Shown here: piece by piece, positions 11,570 to 23,618 of the stretch
How positions within the stretch are numbered: position 1 is the stretch's first letter
Layout of the letters: each line of letters begins with the position of its first letter
Assembly (NCBI GenBank): GCA_903813345.2
Contig: CAIIXF020000001.1
Span: 28,015,915 to 28,079,914 of the forward strand
From: Owenia fusiformis
Taxonomy: Eukaryota > Annelida > Polychaeta > Sabellida > Oweniidae
Direction of reading: 5' to 3'
DNA length: 64,000 nucleotides
Position numbers and translations under genes: made by a program
Notes under the pieces: model-generated
Told to the model about the DNA's origin: nothing
Database searches by the model: none
What the model saw: only the letters and a program-made list of their open reading frames with translations

Positions 11570-12770
11570 GTCATCAATATTCATACTGAATCTATAGAGC
11601 GTGTAAAATGGTAGCATACTCATCCTATTAGCTCATGTTATTTTTACTAAGTCCCTAAGAAGGAAAAAGCAATCCAACTTGCTTAGTTCATCAACTACTT
11701 GCTATTAACTCATCAGTTTGACTCTAGGTTGAACAAATATCCGATTCCTCAGAGTCGCAGATCTCCCATTGATAAAACACTAGCTCACTTAATTTAGATT
11801 TTGATAGTTTCTAATATTCCAACCCTGGGATTCGAACGGTAACATTTTCCCAATCATGTAATCCACGATTAACATGTTGAATCGAAAATTGCGGAGTCTG
11901 ATTTCCATCTATAATAGTTACATATGTATATCCACAGTTGAAATACAATCAGCCGTGTATGTAAACACATCCACCTGTCTCCTTTTCAGACCAATCTAAT
12001 CAAACGGCTTCATGCTACTTCATAATATCCCACAGGATTTCAGATAATCAGGTTAGGGTGTTTCCAGATTGAAAACAGATTTGTTCTTTATCCAAGATTT
12101 GATTTTAGGCTACATAGAATCGAAAGTAGGGTGGATCTCAAGTGTCTGCTCAAAGTTGACATTTAATGATTGGGATTAAGGAAGAATCTCATAATGAGAA
12201 TTTTTAAGTTATTTTCTTGGCAATATTAATGAAATCTCTTTAATTTATGTGGAAATGTACATTTTAGAGTATTACAGAACACACCCTACATTTCAAATAC
12301 TATACCATGAAATTACAATTCAAAAAAAATTTTTTTAGATAAAAGTGTAGTTGTTTTGGTAAAAATGTAGAACTACCTTAAATATATTTTTCATTTGAAA
12401 CACAACATTGCACACATATCATAGTGAGCTAGGGAATTACGATATTGGCAGGTGGTGAGTTATTGGACATATAAATAATAATGACAAGGCAATGACGACA
12501 AATTGATGATGAGAGAGAGAGTTTTGGACGCCATGGGAAATATAAATCCCTAGAATGGCCTGGAGACTTTTAATGAACACGTCATGATTATGATGGCATC
12601 ATAAATTGGGTAACATTATAGCATTTTCTATGGAGAATCAAATTTCAAAGTTTCCTAATAATACGACCTTTCTCATTCCACTGGTTGGGTATATAACTCT
12701 AGTAGTCATGGTTATGCATTAATGTCTCTCAGATAATTTTAAGCTGCAGCCTTCTTCATCCTAGCTGCTA
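11570..12770. other. Non-coding stretch with no recognisable feature
   Basis: No exon-like frame or recognised gene. A fragment GGCAGGTGGTGAG near 12449 may be a decayed end of the GTCACCAC family. Confidence 0.4.
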
Positions 12771-12771
12771 C

Positions 12772-13089
12772 CAACACAATACAATACAAAAGGAACCAAT
12801 ACAATATAATAGCAGCCAATATATATAATACAATATCAACCAATATAATACAATAAAATAGCAACCAATACAATACAATAACAACCAATACAATACGATA
12901 GCAATCGATAAAATACAATACAATAGCAATCGATACAATACAATATCAACCATACAATACAATATCAACCAATACAATACAATAGCATCCAATACAATAC
13001 AATAGCATGCAACCGATACAAAACAAAAGCAACCAATATAATACAATAGCAACTGATACAATACAATAGCAACCAATACAATACAATTG
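12772..13089. repeat. AT-rich minisatellite, 20-bp unit
   Basis: Irregular tandem copies of CAACCAATACAATACAATAG with unit-length variation. The reverse strand stays open for about 100 codons, but only because the repeat lacks stops in one frame. It is not a gene. Confidence 0.9.
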
Positions 13090-13327
13090 CTAGTACTGGT
13101 TAGGATCTAGCTGACATCATGGTTCATGTTCTCTGATTAACATCCAATTTGTATCTCTCTGAGACATAATGGATTAAGTGAGCCACCATGCAGAATCAAT
13201 GTATCATTTGATAACAACATCCGCTGTAAGTTTTAGTCGTTGTCTGCACTTTGTGATATCGTGCTTAATCATTGTATTATACTTAATCATTGTACTAATT
13301 TATGATTATTTATTTAATCATTAATGT

Positions 13328-13475
13328 TATGTCACCGTCAGAAGTAGTGACATATTGTTATAATCTTCAACTATTTTGTGGACGGTGTTCGACGTCTGGC
13401 GTTCGGAGTTCAGCGTCGGTAACAAATGTAACAAACGGCTGGTGGGGACATTTTGCGTGATAATAATGCCTCGTT
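13328..13475 (+). mobile_element. GTCACCAC-family copy 3 (compact)
   Basis: Starts with TATGTCACCGTCAGAAGTAG and TGACATATTG. Continues with TTTTGTGGACGG and GTAACAAATG, and ends GGTGGGGACATTTTGC ... AATGCCTCGTTC. At about 148 bp it looks like the uninterrupted form of the family. Confidence 0.75.
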
Positions 13476-13742
13476 CATATTGTACTTGGTTATATTGCAT
13501 TTTGTCATATTTTACGTTGTTATATTGTACCTAATCATCCGTGTTTTCGTGAGATAAACTCTAATTACTCATTATTCCCTAGACTACATTCCTACTTAAT
13601 TATCCAACAGAAGAGGCTAAAAAGTTGAAATCCCAGGAATACCTCACAACAACAAGCTAGGGCATATATACAAAAACCTGGCTCCAATTACAAATGTGTG
13701 ATTATTTGTAAAGACACTGACACCAATACTGGTCACAAAAGA

Positions 13743-14231
13743 ATGGTGGTTAATAATGTCACCACTTCTTAATGGTGGATAATAATGTCGTTGGTGGTGG
13801 TTAATGTCACCACTTATTAATGATGGTTGATAATGCCGTTAATGGTGATTAATAATGTCGCCACTTATTAATGGTGGTTAATAATGTCGTTAATGGTGAT
13901 TAATAATGTCGCCACTTATTAATGATGGTTGATGATGTAGTTAATGATTGTTAATAATGTCACCACTTCTTAATGGTGGTTGATAGTCGTTAATGATAGT
14001 TAATAATGTCACCACTTCTAAATGGTGGTTAATAAAGTCGTTAATGGCGGTAAATAATGGCACCCCTTCTTAATGGTGGTTAATAAAGTCGTTAATGGCG
14101 GTAAATAATGGCACCCCTTCTTAATGGTGGTTAATAATGTAGTTAATGGTGGTTAATAATGTCACCACTTATTAATGATGGTTGATAATGTCGTTAATGA
14201 TGGTTAATAATGTCACCACTAATTAATGGTA
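13743..14231. repeat. Minisatellite with TAATGGTGGTTAATAATGTC units
   Basis: About ten imperfect copies of a roughly 50-bp unit combining TTAATGGTGGTTAATAATGT, CACCACTT(A/C)TTAATG and GATAATGTCG. Copies vary by substitutions and short gaps. There is no coding frame. Confidence 0.9.
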
Positions 14232-15340
14232 AATAAAAAGCATAAGAATCCGAAATACAGAACTGTACCATAACTTTAGGCATTTTAACTGTGTGGAAAC
14301 GTTAAACATGTACAAATATAAATTTAAACTTTATTAAAAAATATATGTTTTTTTGGTGAATGTGCCTGCTTATGGCAACTCAAAAAATGCAGATCACACT
14401 TACATTTTATTATCATATAAATCGTATTTCGCAACAAAACAAATAGTTTTATTCTGTAGCGAGATACAATTCCCTTATGAATCTTTTATTCATTTTAATG
14501 CACCAAATCCTATATTATTTTCGTATCTAAGGCTGTGGTAACGATAAATGCCATAAATATTAATGTTTTGGTTCAATTTATAGTCACGGCTGGGTTATTT
14601 TGACAATTTCTGCATATTAGTACTCTAATCCTAATAGATCATTATGTCAGAGTAGGAATACTAAAACGATGTAAAATATCTACGAATATTAGCAACCATA
14701 GTCATATTTCATCGTGACAAAATGTAAAAGAAAATTGGAATTTTCAGCGATTGTTTTTATAAATGCAACAATTCACAGCTTTTTCAGTTTCCGAGAATGG
14801 TAACTGCATTGTGAATACATTTAGGCTACTTAGTCAGGTAAAGCCCATTATTAGAATTATTGTCTGGTGACCTCAAATGTCACAGCATCATAATACACTT
14901 TGTAACATATGCCAGATACTCGTGACCCCCTCCCCCAACCCCTCCCACATTACACACACCACTCAACAAGTGAAGTGGATAGTTCGAGGTTCCAGAAGCA
15001 AGACTAATGCCAGGCAGAGATATATAACACATAATATAATGTTATTGTATGTTTCTGTGCCAGACGATGAACACAATGGATACCAACGCTGAGTATCAAC
15101 GTCAAGATATGGAGACAAAAAATAATGACTTTGAACAATGATATGTCACAAAACCATTGCTCCCTCAGCAGTTCAGTCAATACCTTTATGGATAAAGATG
15201 GATTTTAAATCAGAATTCACTGAAATCATTCTGATATATGTCCAAATATTGCATTTTAGGCAGTGCATTGTATTCTATTGACATTACCATTAGATTATTA
15301 GGCATGCGGGATGTTGACAACAAGTTATAGGCGTGGGTTA
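14232..15340. other. Non-coding stretch with no recognisable feature
   Basis: No exon-like frame, TIR pair or tandem array was recognised here. Confidence 0.4.
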
Positions 15341-15540
15341 CAGGGGCGTAGCCAACTTTCAGTCATGGGGGTGCGATCGCCAAAAAAGTTGGGTTTTCAG
15401 TCAGGGGGTGCGATTACACAAGCCAAAAAATTAAGATTTATCTTGCATTTTACAAAAATTGATGCAACTTCTTTCAAAATTGAGCTATGAGAAACTTCAA
15501 ATAATCGATCGACCCCCCCCCCCCCCTTGCTACGCCTATA
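15341..15540. mobile_element. MITE of the CAGGGGCGTAGCC type
   Basis: Left end CAGGGGCGTAGCCAA and right end TTGCTACGCCTATA form an inverted pair. The interior has two GGGGGTGCGAT repeats and a poly-C run at about 15512-15526. A related fragment lies at about 52985-53025. Termini of this kind are common in animal hAT-like MITEs. I did not find a clear 8-bp duplication. Confidence 0.6.
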
Positions 15541-15870
15541 AGTTATATGTAATTTATAAGCTGAGATGAAAGATCTCAAAATACCTGAAATCTGGGCTCA
15601 CCAAATATATCCCATAATATTATGGCTGGGGAGAAATGATATGTCATGGTTTATTATGATGTTACAGAATACATTCTGATGAAAGAGCATAATCTTGAGA
15701 CTAATTGAAGTTTCATTGAATAGCCTCCTTAACTGGACATCTAAGAATATCTTAGAACAATCATTTCTGTATATTTTCATACAATTACAATTTTTGTAAA
15801 TTGTTATCGTTTAAGAGTTTTCGCGTTTCGTGATTTTTTGAAGCGCTCGATCAGTATTTGCAAATATATA

Positions 15871-17127
15871 CAGGGTGTTCACTAAGTAATGATACTAAGT
15901 CTCCCATTTCTACATCAGTTTTTAACTAATCTTTCTAAATTTTGCACCTATCATCAGGCATGTAATAATGAGTGCACATGCCAAATTGCATTTGTCAGAA
16001 TAAAAATAGTTAATTATATCATATACATTTTGATTTTGTAACCCGTCCATCCATATAACTCAGCGGTAGCACAGGTACCTCTTACGCAATAGGATTCGAT
16101 CCCCGGTTCAGGCAAGACTAAATTTGCGTGTTTGCGCAAAGTACTTCAGGGTGTTTGACTGAGTGGTTCACAACTCGTCAAAAAGGCTGTGGTGTGTATT
16201 TGTATGTCTATGTATGAGTGCACATAACTAAGAACACATTAAATTCTGAGCATACCACTTCTGCAAATGATACAATATTTAGATCCGGCACTCTAGGTCC
16301 ATGCCTGGTGGATGTAATATTCACTTAAAAGTAATTTGTTTCTGCTTCAGTGCAACTTTGTTGTTTAGCCTCCCATTCTTGGAAAACATTAAGTAGGCCA
16401 ATCGAATCTTATTTCATTTTATTTCGAATCTGGCAGCCCTTACAATTTTCTCATCAGAATGAAACAGTTAACCCTTTAGGGAGACCATGGGCTTTCAATT
16501 AGTTGAAAGCCCATGGGGAGACCAATAGCATGGACATGTGGTTCAATTTCATTTCGCGAATAATGATCAAGGTCTGCATTTTGAAATCTTGGACTACTCT
16601 TCATTCTGTTCAATCTCTATGGATTACTTTGAAGTATGACACCCATGTTGCTTGTTTGCAGCAAGTTTCCCATTTCCAAAAAACCTGTTTTCCGATGACA
16701 TTTTTTAACTTTGGCAGACTTTCCAACTAAGACTCATGGAGATCACGGACATCCTGAAGATCTTCTGAACTAGGATGTCATACTATTAATGAACCATACT
16801 ATGAATGTTACCACTATACAAGACATATTTTGAATAACCAACTGACATAAAAATAGAGAATGCATAGCTCAAAATCATGTAAATCCAAATCAAATTATAC
16901 ATCGTTTCATCAAAATTGAGTAAAATTGATGTCTGTGTCAACGCACCTGTCATCAAGTTTCTATGACAACCTTTATTTCATTGTTTGGAGGTCATGACTT
17001 TTAAAACTTTTTAAATAAACTCACAATCACATTTTTAAGATATGCTGAAAATTTAAGCAAGAGTTCTTAAAATTTGACAAAGCGGGAGACTTAGTGTCAT
17101 TACTTAATGAACAAGCAACCTTGTTAT
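15871..17127. mobile_element. TIR element with TACAGGGTG ends
   Basis: The left end CAGGGTGTTCACTAAGTAAT, continuing to CTAAGTCTCCC, is mirrored by GGGAGACTTAGTGTCATTAC at 17083 onward, with a small insertion near the outer right end. TA precedes the left terminus. The interior holds a tRNA-derived segment (about 16040-16240) and a perfect hairpin at about 16486-16518 (CCATGGGCTTTCAA and its complement). No transposase frame was found, so it is non-autonomous. Similar termini bound the elements at 22.9 and 23.6 kb. Confidence 0.7.
16040..16240 (+). repeat. tRNA-derived SINE-like sequence
   Basis: An A-box-like TAACTCAGCGG is followed about 40 bp later by a B-box-like GGATTCGATCC, the split RNA polymerase III promoter of tRNA genes. 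The cloverleaf is not complete. The downstream non-tRNA part (CAGGGTGTTTGACTGAGTGG onward) would be the SINE body. No TSD was seen. Confidence 0.45.
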
Positions 17128-17875
17128 ATAAGAAAGGATAGTGAAAGATGAACTAATTATACTCAAATCCTATCAATCAAGAATTAATGCTCTTAATAAA
17201 TACGTAGCTTTATAGAATCGTGTAACGCCCAACACAAATACACTTTTGCTCATAAATTTGGAACCTTTTATGATGCGTGTCACGGTATTCGTTTAATTCT
17301 TACATCAATAAATGATTGGTTCAAAAAAATTAGAGATAATCAAGGAAAAGAGCACTTGGCTTGATTTCTATGGGAAGGTCATTTCTCTCTTCCCATATTA
17401 TACGATGCCGAATTTGTGTTAATCGTACGCCATTCTCATAGAATGGAATAGTTTTCATTCCTTCCGTATTTTCTCTAGCTCCACTTCAACAAGCATGTTC
17501 TTCCCCAAACATGATTTTGACAAATCTAGTTGAAAGCCCATAGTATAGCTTTGCGGTTTTGGGTTTTCGCAGGCTGGGGCTTGCTGTAATGCAACACTGC
17601 AATGAGATCAATGGTACTTGAGTAGAGCAATGAGCCATACACGAGAAAAACAGTTTTGATCCAAATAGCCTAAATTGTTATAAACAACTGCGAAAATCGC
17701 AAAGAAATGTTCCATATTTATGGGCAACTTTGTATGTCTACACAATTAATCTAAAACGCTCCGTAGTAATGATCTAAGGCTTAGACAGCTCCACATGTTG
17801 GCTTTGACAATTGTATACATTTATAAGAAACCAGATTTTAAGATCTCAAAGTATCTCGAAGTCAGCGCTGGCAAT

Positions 17876-20503
17876 ATGAGAAACAAGAGAAAGTGTTTTC
17901 TACCATTGACTGTGTCAATACTGATGCTGCTCTTTTTCACACATGCCGCGCACGTACAGCGTGTCGAAAGATCAGCATCCCAAAGGGAAAATGACAAAAC
18001 AACTAATCCAGTCGATCTTGAACGTGATGGAACAATTCATAAACTCGATTCTGGACGTGACGCAACAATTGATGAACTCGATCCGGAAATTGATCAAGTC
18101 GATCATGGAAGGGGGAAAACGCTTGATTCTGCTGATCCTGAATATGATCAAGTCGATCCTGACCATGACGTTATAATCAATCCATTTGATCCTGAACGTA
18201 AAACAACAATCGAATATGAGACGACAGTCAATCCTGTCGATCCTCAACGTCAGACAACAATTATTGATTCTGATGATGTTGAACGTGACGTGGCAAATGA
18301 TCAAGTTCATCCTGAATTTGACACAACAATTCAGTCTTTTGATCCTGAACGTGCCGTAGCAAATTATCAAGTCAATCCTGACCGTGAAGTAACAACAAAT
18401 GATTCTGTTGATGATGAACGTGACGTAGCAAATGATCAAGTCAATTCTGACCGTGAAGTAACAACAAATGATTCTGATGATGATGAACGTGACGTAGCAA
18501 ATGATCAAGTCAATTTTGACCGTGAAGTAACAACAAATGATTCTGTTGATGATGAACGTGACGTAGCAATTGATCAAGTCGATCCTGAGTATGACCCGAC
18601 AATCAATCCAGTCGATACTCAACTTGAGACAACTATTGGTTCTGTTGGTGCTGAACGTGACGTTGTAATTGGTCAAGTCGATCCCGAATATGAGACTACA
18701 ATCACTCCAGTCGATCCTCATCGTGAGACAACAATTGTTTCTGTTGATCTTGAACATGACATAGCAATTTATAAAGCCGATCCTGACCGTGAAACAACAT
18801 TTGCTTCTGTTGGTGCTAAACTTGACGTGACAAATGATCAAGTCAATCCTAAATATAACTCGACAATCAATCCAGTCGATCCTGAACGTGACGTAACAAC
18901 CAATCAGGTCCATCCTCAACGTGAGACAACAATTGATTCTGTTGATCCTGAACGAAAGAGTATTTTTCATGCATTTGACGTTAGTGTTCGACCACTCGAT
19001 GATGAAACCATTACTAACACTATCCATACACTGAAAAACCTTACAATTAGTACTGAAGCTCTAGAAGATCTCAACAGCTGTGGCGATGACATCTCTAGAT
19101 ACACTTGTATGGAGAATACTTGCAGAGGAAGATGCGGGCAGATGAACAACTACACAAATGCCTTGTGGCTCTGCTCTTGTGATGCTGCGTGTCCCGTCTA
19201 TGGAGATTGCTGTAAGGACTTTAACGATGTTTGCGACAACCATACATATAACTCCGAGATGGAGGAAGTATTCGTTTGCAAAGATATAGGACCTGGTCAA
19301 TATATATACATGAAGCAATCATGTAGACCCGACTACAATGATGTAGATATTATTCAGAAGTGTTACGGGGAGAGTGGGGTGGAGGGTGTCGTGCCGGTGA
19401 CTGACGAACTTACCAATGTTGTCTATGTGAACTATTTCTGCGCTTTGTGCAATCTGGTCAATGATAACTTGGTTCCTTGGAAAATATCGATGCATTGTCC
19501 GTTGAGTGGTCACTTCGCCCCCATATCAGGCAATGATATAATCGAAATGTTAAGCAAGGTTCGACGACCAAGACGATGTTTGATTTCCAAAATACCATTA
19601 GATAAAGGTTTGAATGTGCGACGACCTTGTATCTCTATATTGGCCACTCAATGTAGAGGATGCAAAGACGATGGCATTATAGAAGCCTGCAAAACTGGAG
19701 TTCGAGATCCACAATTTTCCAAAAAGGGAGGTTTGATTGCAAGAAATGTTTATTGTCTGAAGTGTATGGGTTGGATCGATGATTCTCATGACTGCGACAT
19801 TTTTCTAACGCCGAACGGAGGCAATACGATTTCCGACTTCTTCGCTTACTCCGTACTGGTTGATGTGATCAATGATTCTGGTTCCGTCTTGCAGATCAAG
19901 GCAGATTCGGGTATCGCGGGAATTGACTCTGTTGTAAAGGTGAAAGGCGCAGAGATAAGTATGATACAATGTCCAAACCGGTCTAAACTTGTCAAAAATG
20001 AATGCGTGTTCTCTGAGACACAATTTAAGGTTTTCTGTAAAATCCCAACGAGGAACAAGAATGCCCAAAATATCGAAGCACTCGTGACCGAGGTTATAAA
20101 AGAAGCTTTCGATATTTTGGGATTTCTTTATGTAGCACCTAAGAGTGATGGTTCCATGCATTGTCATTTCTTTGTCTCGTTCCAAAATGAAACATTTGAC
20201 TGGGAGACGGAATTTATTCATAATGAGAAAATCATTCAGCGATCTTTTCCTCCTGTTGATTCAATTTCAACTGTACGCTATTGTTTAGTTGAGAATGATG
20301 AGATTGAATTGTCTCGCGCGAATTTGGTTGAAGGGGAGTCTACAACGGAAGGTCATTCGGTAACATCAGAGACATCGCGATCGCACTCTTCTAGTGGCAA
20401 CCGTCGTATTATGAATGCTGGGAACAGGCTTTGGTCTGGCTTGTATGTTTCTACCTCGCTCTTTTTTGCTCTTACTTACCGGCATGTTCAACGATTAATT
20501 TAA
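17876..20503 (+). CDS. Somatomedin-B domain protein with 11-residue repeat stalk
   Basis: One long open frame. An upstream in-frame ATG exists at 17795, but the ATG at 17876 starts a good signal peptide (MRNKRKCFLPLTVSILMLLF), so it is preferred, giving 875 aa. Residues ~43-365 are about 29 tandem 11-residue units of the type V(D/N)PERETTI(D/N)S, acidic and Thr-rich. Residues ~402-453 form a somatomedin-B domain with all eight cysteines in family spacing (CRGRC ... CSCDAACPVYGDCCKDF). A second Cys-rich region with YFCALCN and more CxxC pairs follows, of the type seen in invertebrate SMB receptors whose 7TM domain comes next. Here no 7TM follows: the frame ends with one hydrophobic stretch (GLYVSTSLFFALTY), so it may be GPI-anchored, single-pass or secreted. 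Function unknown; adhesion or receptor-ectodomain roles are guesses. No intron is evident. Confidence 0.8.
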   Translation: MRNKRKCFLPLTVSILMLLFFTHAAHVQRVERSASQRENDKTTNPVDLERDGTIHKLDSGRDATIDELDPEIDQVDHGRGKTLDSADPEYDQVDPDHDVIINPFDPERKTTIEYETTVNPVDPQRQTTIIDSDDVERDVANDQVHPEFDTTIQSFDPERAVANYQVNPDREVTTNDSVDDERDVANDQVNSDREVTTNDSDDDERDVANDQVNFDREVTTNDSVDDERDVAIDQVDPEYDPTINPVDTQLETTIGSVGAERDVVIGQVDPEYETTITPVDPHRETTIVSVDLEHDIAIYKADPDRETTFASVGAKLDVTNDQVNPKYNSTINPVDPERDVTTNQVHPQRETTIDSVDPERKSIFHAFDVSVRPLDDETITNTIHTLKNLTISTEALEDLNSCGDDISRYTCMENTCRGRCGQMNNYTNALWLCSCDAACPVYGDCCKDFNDVCDNHTYNSEMEEVFVCKDIGPGQYIYMKQSCRPDYNDVDIIQKCYGESGVEGVVPVTDELTNVVYVNYFCALCNLVNDNLVPWKISMHCPLSGHFAPISGNDIIEMLSKVRRPRRCLISKIPLDKGLNVRRPCISILATQCRGCKDDGIIEACKTGVRDPQFSKKGGLIARNVYCLKCMGWIDDSHDCDIFLTPNGGNTISDFFAYSVLVDVINDSGSVLQIKADSGIAGIDSVVKVKGAEISMIQCPNRSKLVKNECVFSETQFKVFCKIPTRNKNAQNIEALVTEVIKEAFDILGFLYVAPKSDGSMHCHFFVSFQNETFDWETEFIHNEKIIQRSFPPVDSISTVRYCLVENDEIELSRANLVEGESTTEGHSVTSETSRSHSSSGNRRIMNAGNRLWSGLYVSTSLFFALTYRHVQRLI

Positions 20504-21840
20504 CTTGATTGAGAAACCCTTGAGTCCAACCATGCCTAAAATACATAGCTAAGAATGTTAATAGTTCAATGACTACTTATTTTGATTTTGGTGGAAAAAG
20601 ATTGGCGGGATTTTGAGCTTGGCCATGGATTGATTTATCTAGCCACTGAAAATGTGGACGTTAGCTTCAAAAACCTGGCTTGCTTCCAAACTTTAATTTG
20701 AAAAAGTCTAATTTTACATTTCATCACCCATGAATTAATTTGGTAAATTGAAATTTTAGTTTATGACAAGTTTAGTTTAGGAATTCCGAAAGCAATTCTT
20801 TGATTTGAAATCACCATCTAAAATAATTTTAAAAATTGTCAAGTTTATAGTCTTACTGTATTTCTTGATGCACTATTTTGCTTTTGATGAAAAACGGAAA
20901 TCTGATCTGAAAATGTATTACAAAAATAGGAAGAGGTATTGCTTTGTTGATGAAATAACTGTGATTGGATTATCTTATCCATGTGTACTATAAAACTTCA
21001 TAAAAAACATTAGATGATTACTACCACATTCTATGATTTGCTGGGCTGTAATTATCCACTCATTTACATCGACCATCTACATAAGTGAGGCCAACAAGTG
21101 ATAACACATATACCATCTCCCTAACTAATTTCTCCACTCGCGAGCTGTGTGGTTCGCGATGTGGGAACTCGATGCGCGAGTGGAGGGATAAGTTTGGGAG
21201 AGATAAACTGGTGGTTCGCGACTTAAGAACCGATGATATTCGCGTTCTGAGAAAGTGGTCCGGGTGGAAGGAACGAGGTCAGCGACGACCACGTACGTGA
21301 GTCGAAGTCTAAGAGGCTTGTTTAATTTCACCATAGACAATCATGGTCAACGTACGCCCCCCCCCCCCCGCGGCCGCCTTGTGTCTGCCTAAGTAGTTTT
21401 CAATATCTAGGATAATCCCACATTTGTGGCAAAGTGAGCACTTCGAATCTTAAATTACCGAAATGTACATGAAGCTTGAAATGTTGACAACCCAAATGGC
21501 TCTGATTCTTACTTTGACAAATAAAAATAACTAGCATATTAAAATATCTTTTAATTATTCAAATGCCACCCATTTTTCCTACCTTAAAGGTGAATGTAAA
21601 TATACACATTTAACATTAAGGCAGGCAGAGTGGGATGACTCTGGGACTGTAAATGCCATTGGTATACGCAATTACTAAAATATAGTGTATATACAAATCT
21701 CTCTGCACATAACAATTATTTACCATTCGATCATACGCCAATCCAGAATTTCACGATGTATTTGTGAAACAAGTTTTTGATTTTTGACTGGTACGTGATC
21801 CCTACTGTATACACTTAGAATCGCACAACAGGTTCAAATA
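20504..21840. other. Non-coding stretch with one inverted repeat
   Basis: Contains an imperfect palindrome at about 21115-21203 (TTTCTCCACTCGCG against CGCGAGTGGAGGGATAAG) and a poly-C/GC-rich patch at about 21354-21377. No gene is recognised. Confidence 0.5.
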
Positions 21841-21869
21841 TGTATATTGTGTTTTTTTTATTCTTACTG

Positions 21870-22850
21870 CAATCGAATATATACAACCAGATGTATAAAA
21901 TCAGATATATACAACCATATGTTTACTATCAGATTGTACAACCATATGTATACTATCAGATATATACAAACATATGTATACAATCAGATGTACAACCAGA
22001 TGTATACCATCAGATATATAAAACCAGATGTATACCATCAGATATATACAACCAGATGTATACTATCAGATATATACAACTAGATGTATAAAATCAGATA
22101 TAAACAATCAGATGTATACAGTACTATCAGATTATACAACCAGATGTTTACTATCAGATTGTACAACCAGATGTATACAATCAGATATATACAACCAGAT
22201 GTATACCATCAGATATAAACAATCAGATGTATACAGTACTATCAGATTGTACAACCAGATGTATACAATCAGATATATACAACCAGATGTATACCATCAG
22301 ATATATATACAATCAAATGTATACAGTACTATCAGATTGTACAACCAGATGTTTACTATCAGATTGTACAACCAGATGTATACCATCAGATATACTGTAT
22401 ACAACCAGTTACTGTATACAGCTAGATGTATACCATCAGATATATACAACCAGATGTACACCATCAGATATATACAACCAGATGTATACCATCAGATATA
22501 CTGTATAAAAAAGATGTATACCATCAGATATATACAACCATATGTATACCATCGGATATATACAGCCAGATGTATACCATCAGATATACTGTATACAACC
22601 AGATGTATACCATCAGATATATTCAACCCCAGATGTATACTATCAGATACAGTATACTGTAAACAACCAGATGTATACCATCAGATGTATACAACCAGAT
22701 ACATATTTATACCATCAGATATATTCAACCAAATGTATACCATCAGATATACACAACCAGTTATATACCATCAGATGCATGTATGTACAAACCAGATGTA
22801 TACCATCATATATATACAACCAAATGTATACCATTATATAATATATACTA
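21870..22850. repeat. 28-bp tandem satellite (CAGATATATACAACCAGATG)
   Basis: About 980 bp of a unit combining ATACAACCAGATGTATACCA and TCAGATAT, with many length variants and short inserts such as TACTGTATAC. The + strand stays open in several frames because the unit lacks stops. These frames are repeat artefacts. Confidence 0.95.
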
Positions 22851-22902
22851 ACTCGAGTATGAATATAGTGTACAGAATATCGATCATATAAACTGTGAAA
22901 TA

Positions 22903-23507
22903 CAGGGTGACAAAGTCCCCCCCCCCTCTACAGCCAAAACCTTAATAGATGGTACTTAGTGTGATATACCATTGGAAAGACCATTCTAAGTTACGTTAAC
23001 TCACCTACTCTCAACTATTTAGGATGAAATTTATCTATATTTTCATAATATCCTTTATAGTTAGAGTGCCCTCCTCAAGTGGCCTTTTTGCATAAAAATG
23101 AGAAGATTTCGACCTCAAAAATATATCAAAAAGCTCATTTTTTCGCATTACACTTGTTACAAAAGTGTTTTAGACACTATCCTTGCCCATTTATTTATCT
23201 ACATATCTAACACTATCTAGAAATTGGTTCAATTTACAGCCATACACATATGTTGTCATCTTGGGCTCCTTTGACCTTTCTGATGCCCGATTCTTAAAAT
23301 CCTGCCAAATACGTCAAATTGCCATGTTTCTTGGTCTATGATCACCTCAATTGATACAATGTAGCAATTTATGACATTGATTGACAGGTATCTGCTATAT
23401 GTCAATCAACGTAACTTTCAGGACAATCTTTCTAATGATATATCACACTTGATACCATATATCTTGGTTTTGGCTGTAGAGGGGGACGGGACTTATTTGA
23501 CATCCTG
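22903..23507. mobile_element. TIR element with TACAGGGTG/CATCCTGTA ends
   Basis: Terminal arms of roughly 90-100 bp pair. The left arm has CCTCTACAGCCAAAACCTTA and GTGATATACCATTGG. The right arm has GGTTTTGGCTGTAGAGGGGG preceded by the complement of the second motif. TA flanks both ends. No coding frame. Confidence 0.75.
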
Positions 23508-23618
23508 TATATAATGTATATGACGATAATCAATAAATTCTATGTTATGGCTCAATAAATTATTTCTTCTTATTCTTTTATATAATATTTTCTTGTTAAT
23601 CTTTCATACTTTTGAATA

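Noticed and set aside
12768-13076. 102-codon minus frame
   Set aside because: Produced by the AT-rich 20-bp minisatellite.
17972-19027. 351-codon minus-strand frame
   Set aside because: Antisense shadow of the 11-residue coding repeat. Its Cys/Ile-rich repetition only mirrors the sense units.
21840-22891. Several long + frames, up to 287 codons
   Set aside because: They run through the 28-bp satellite, which lacks stops in these frames. No domain or exon signals.
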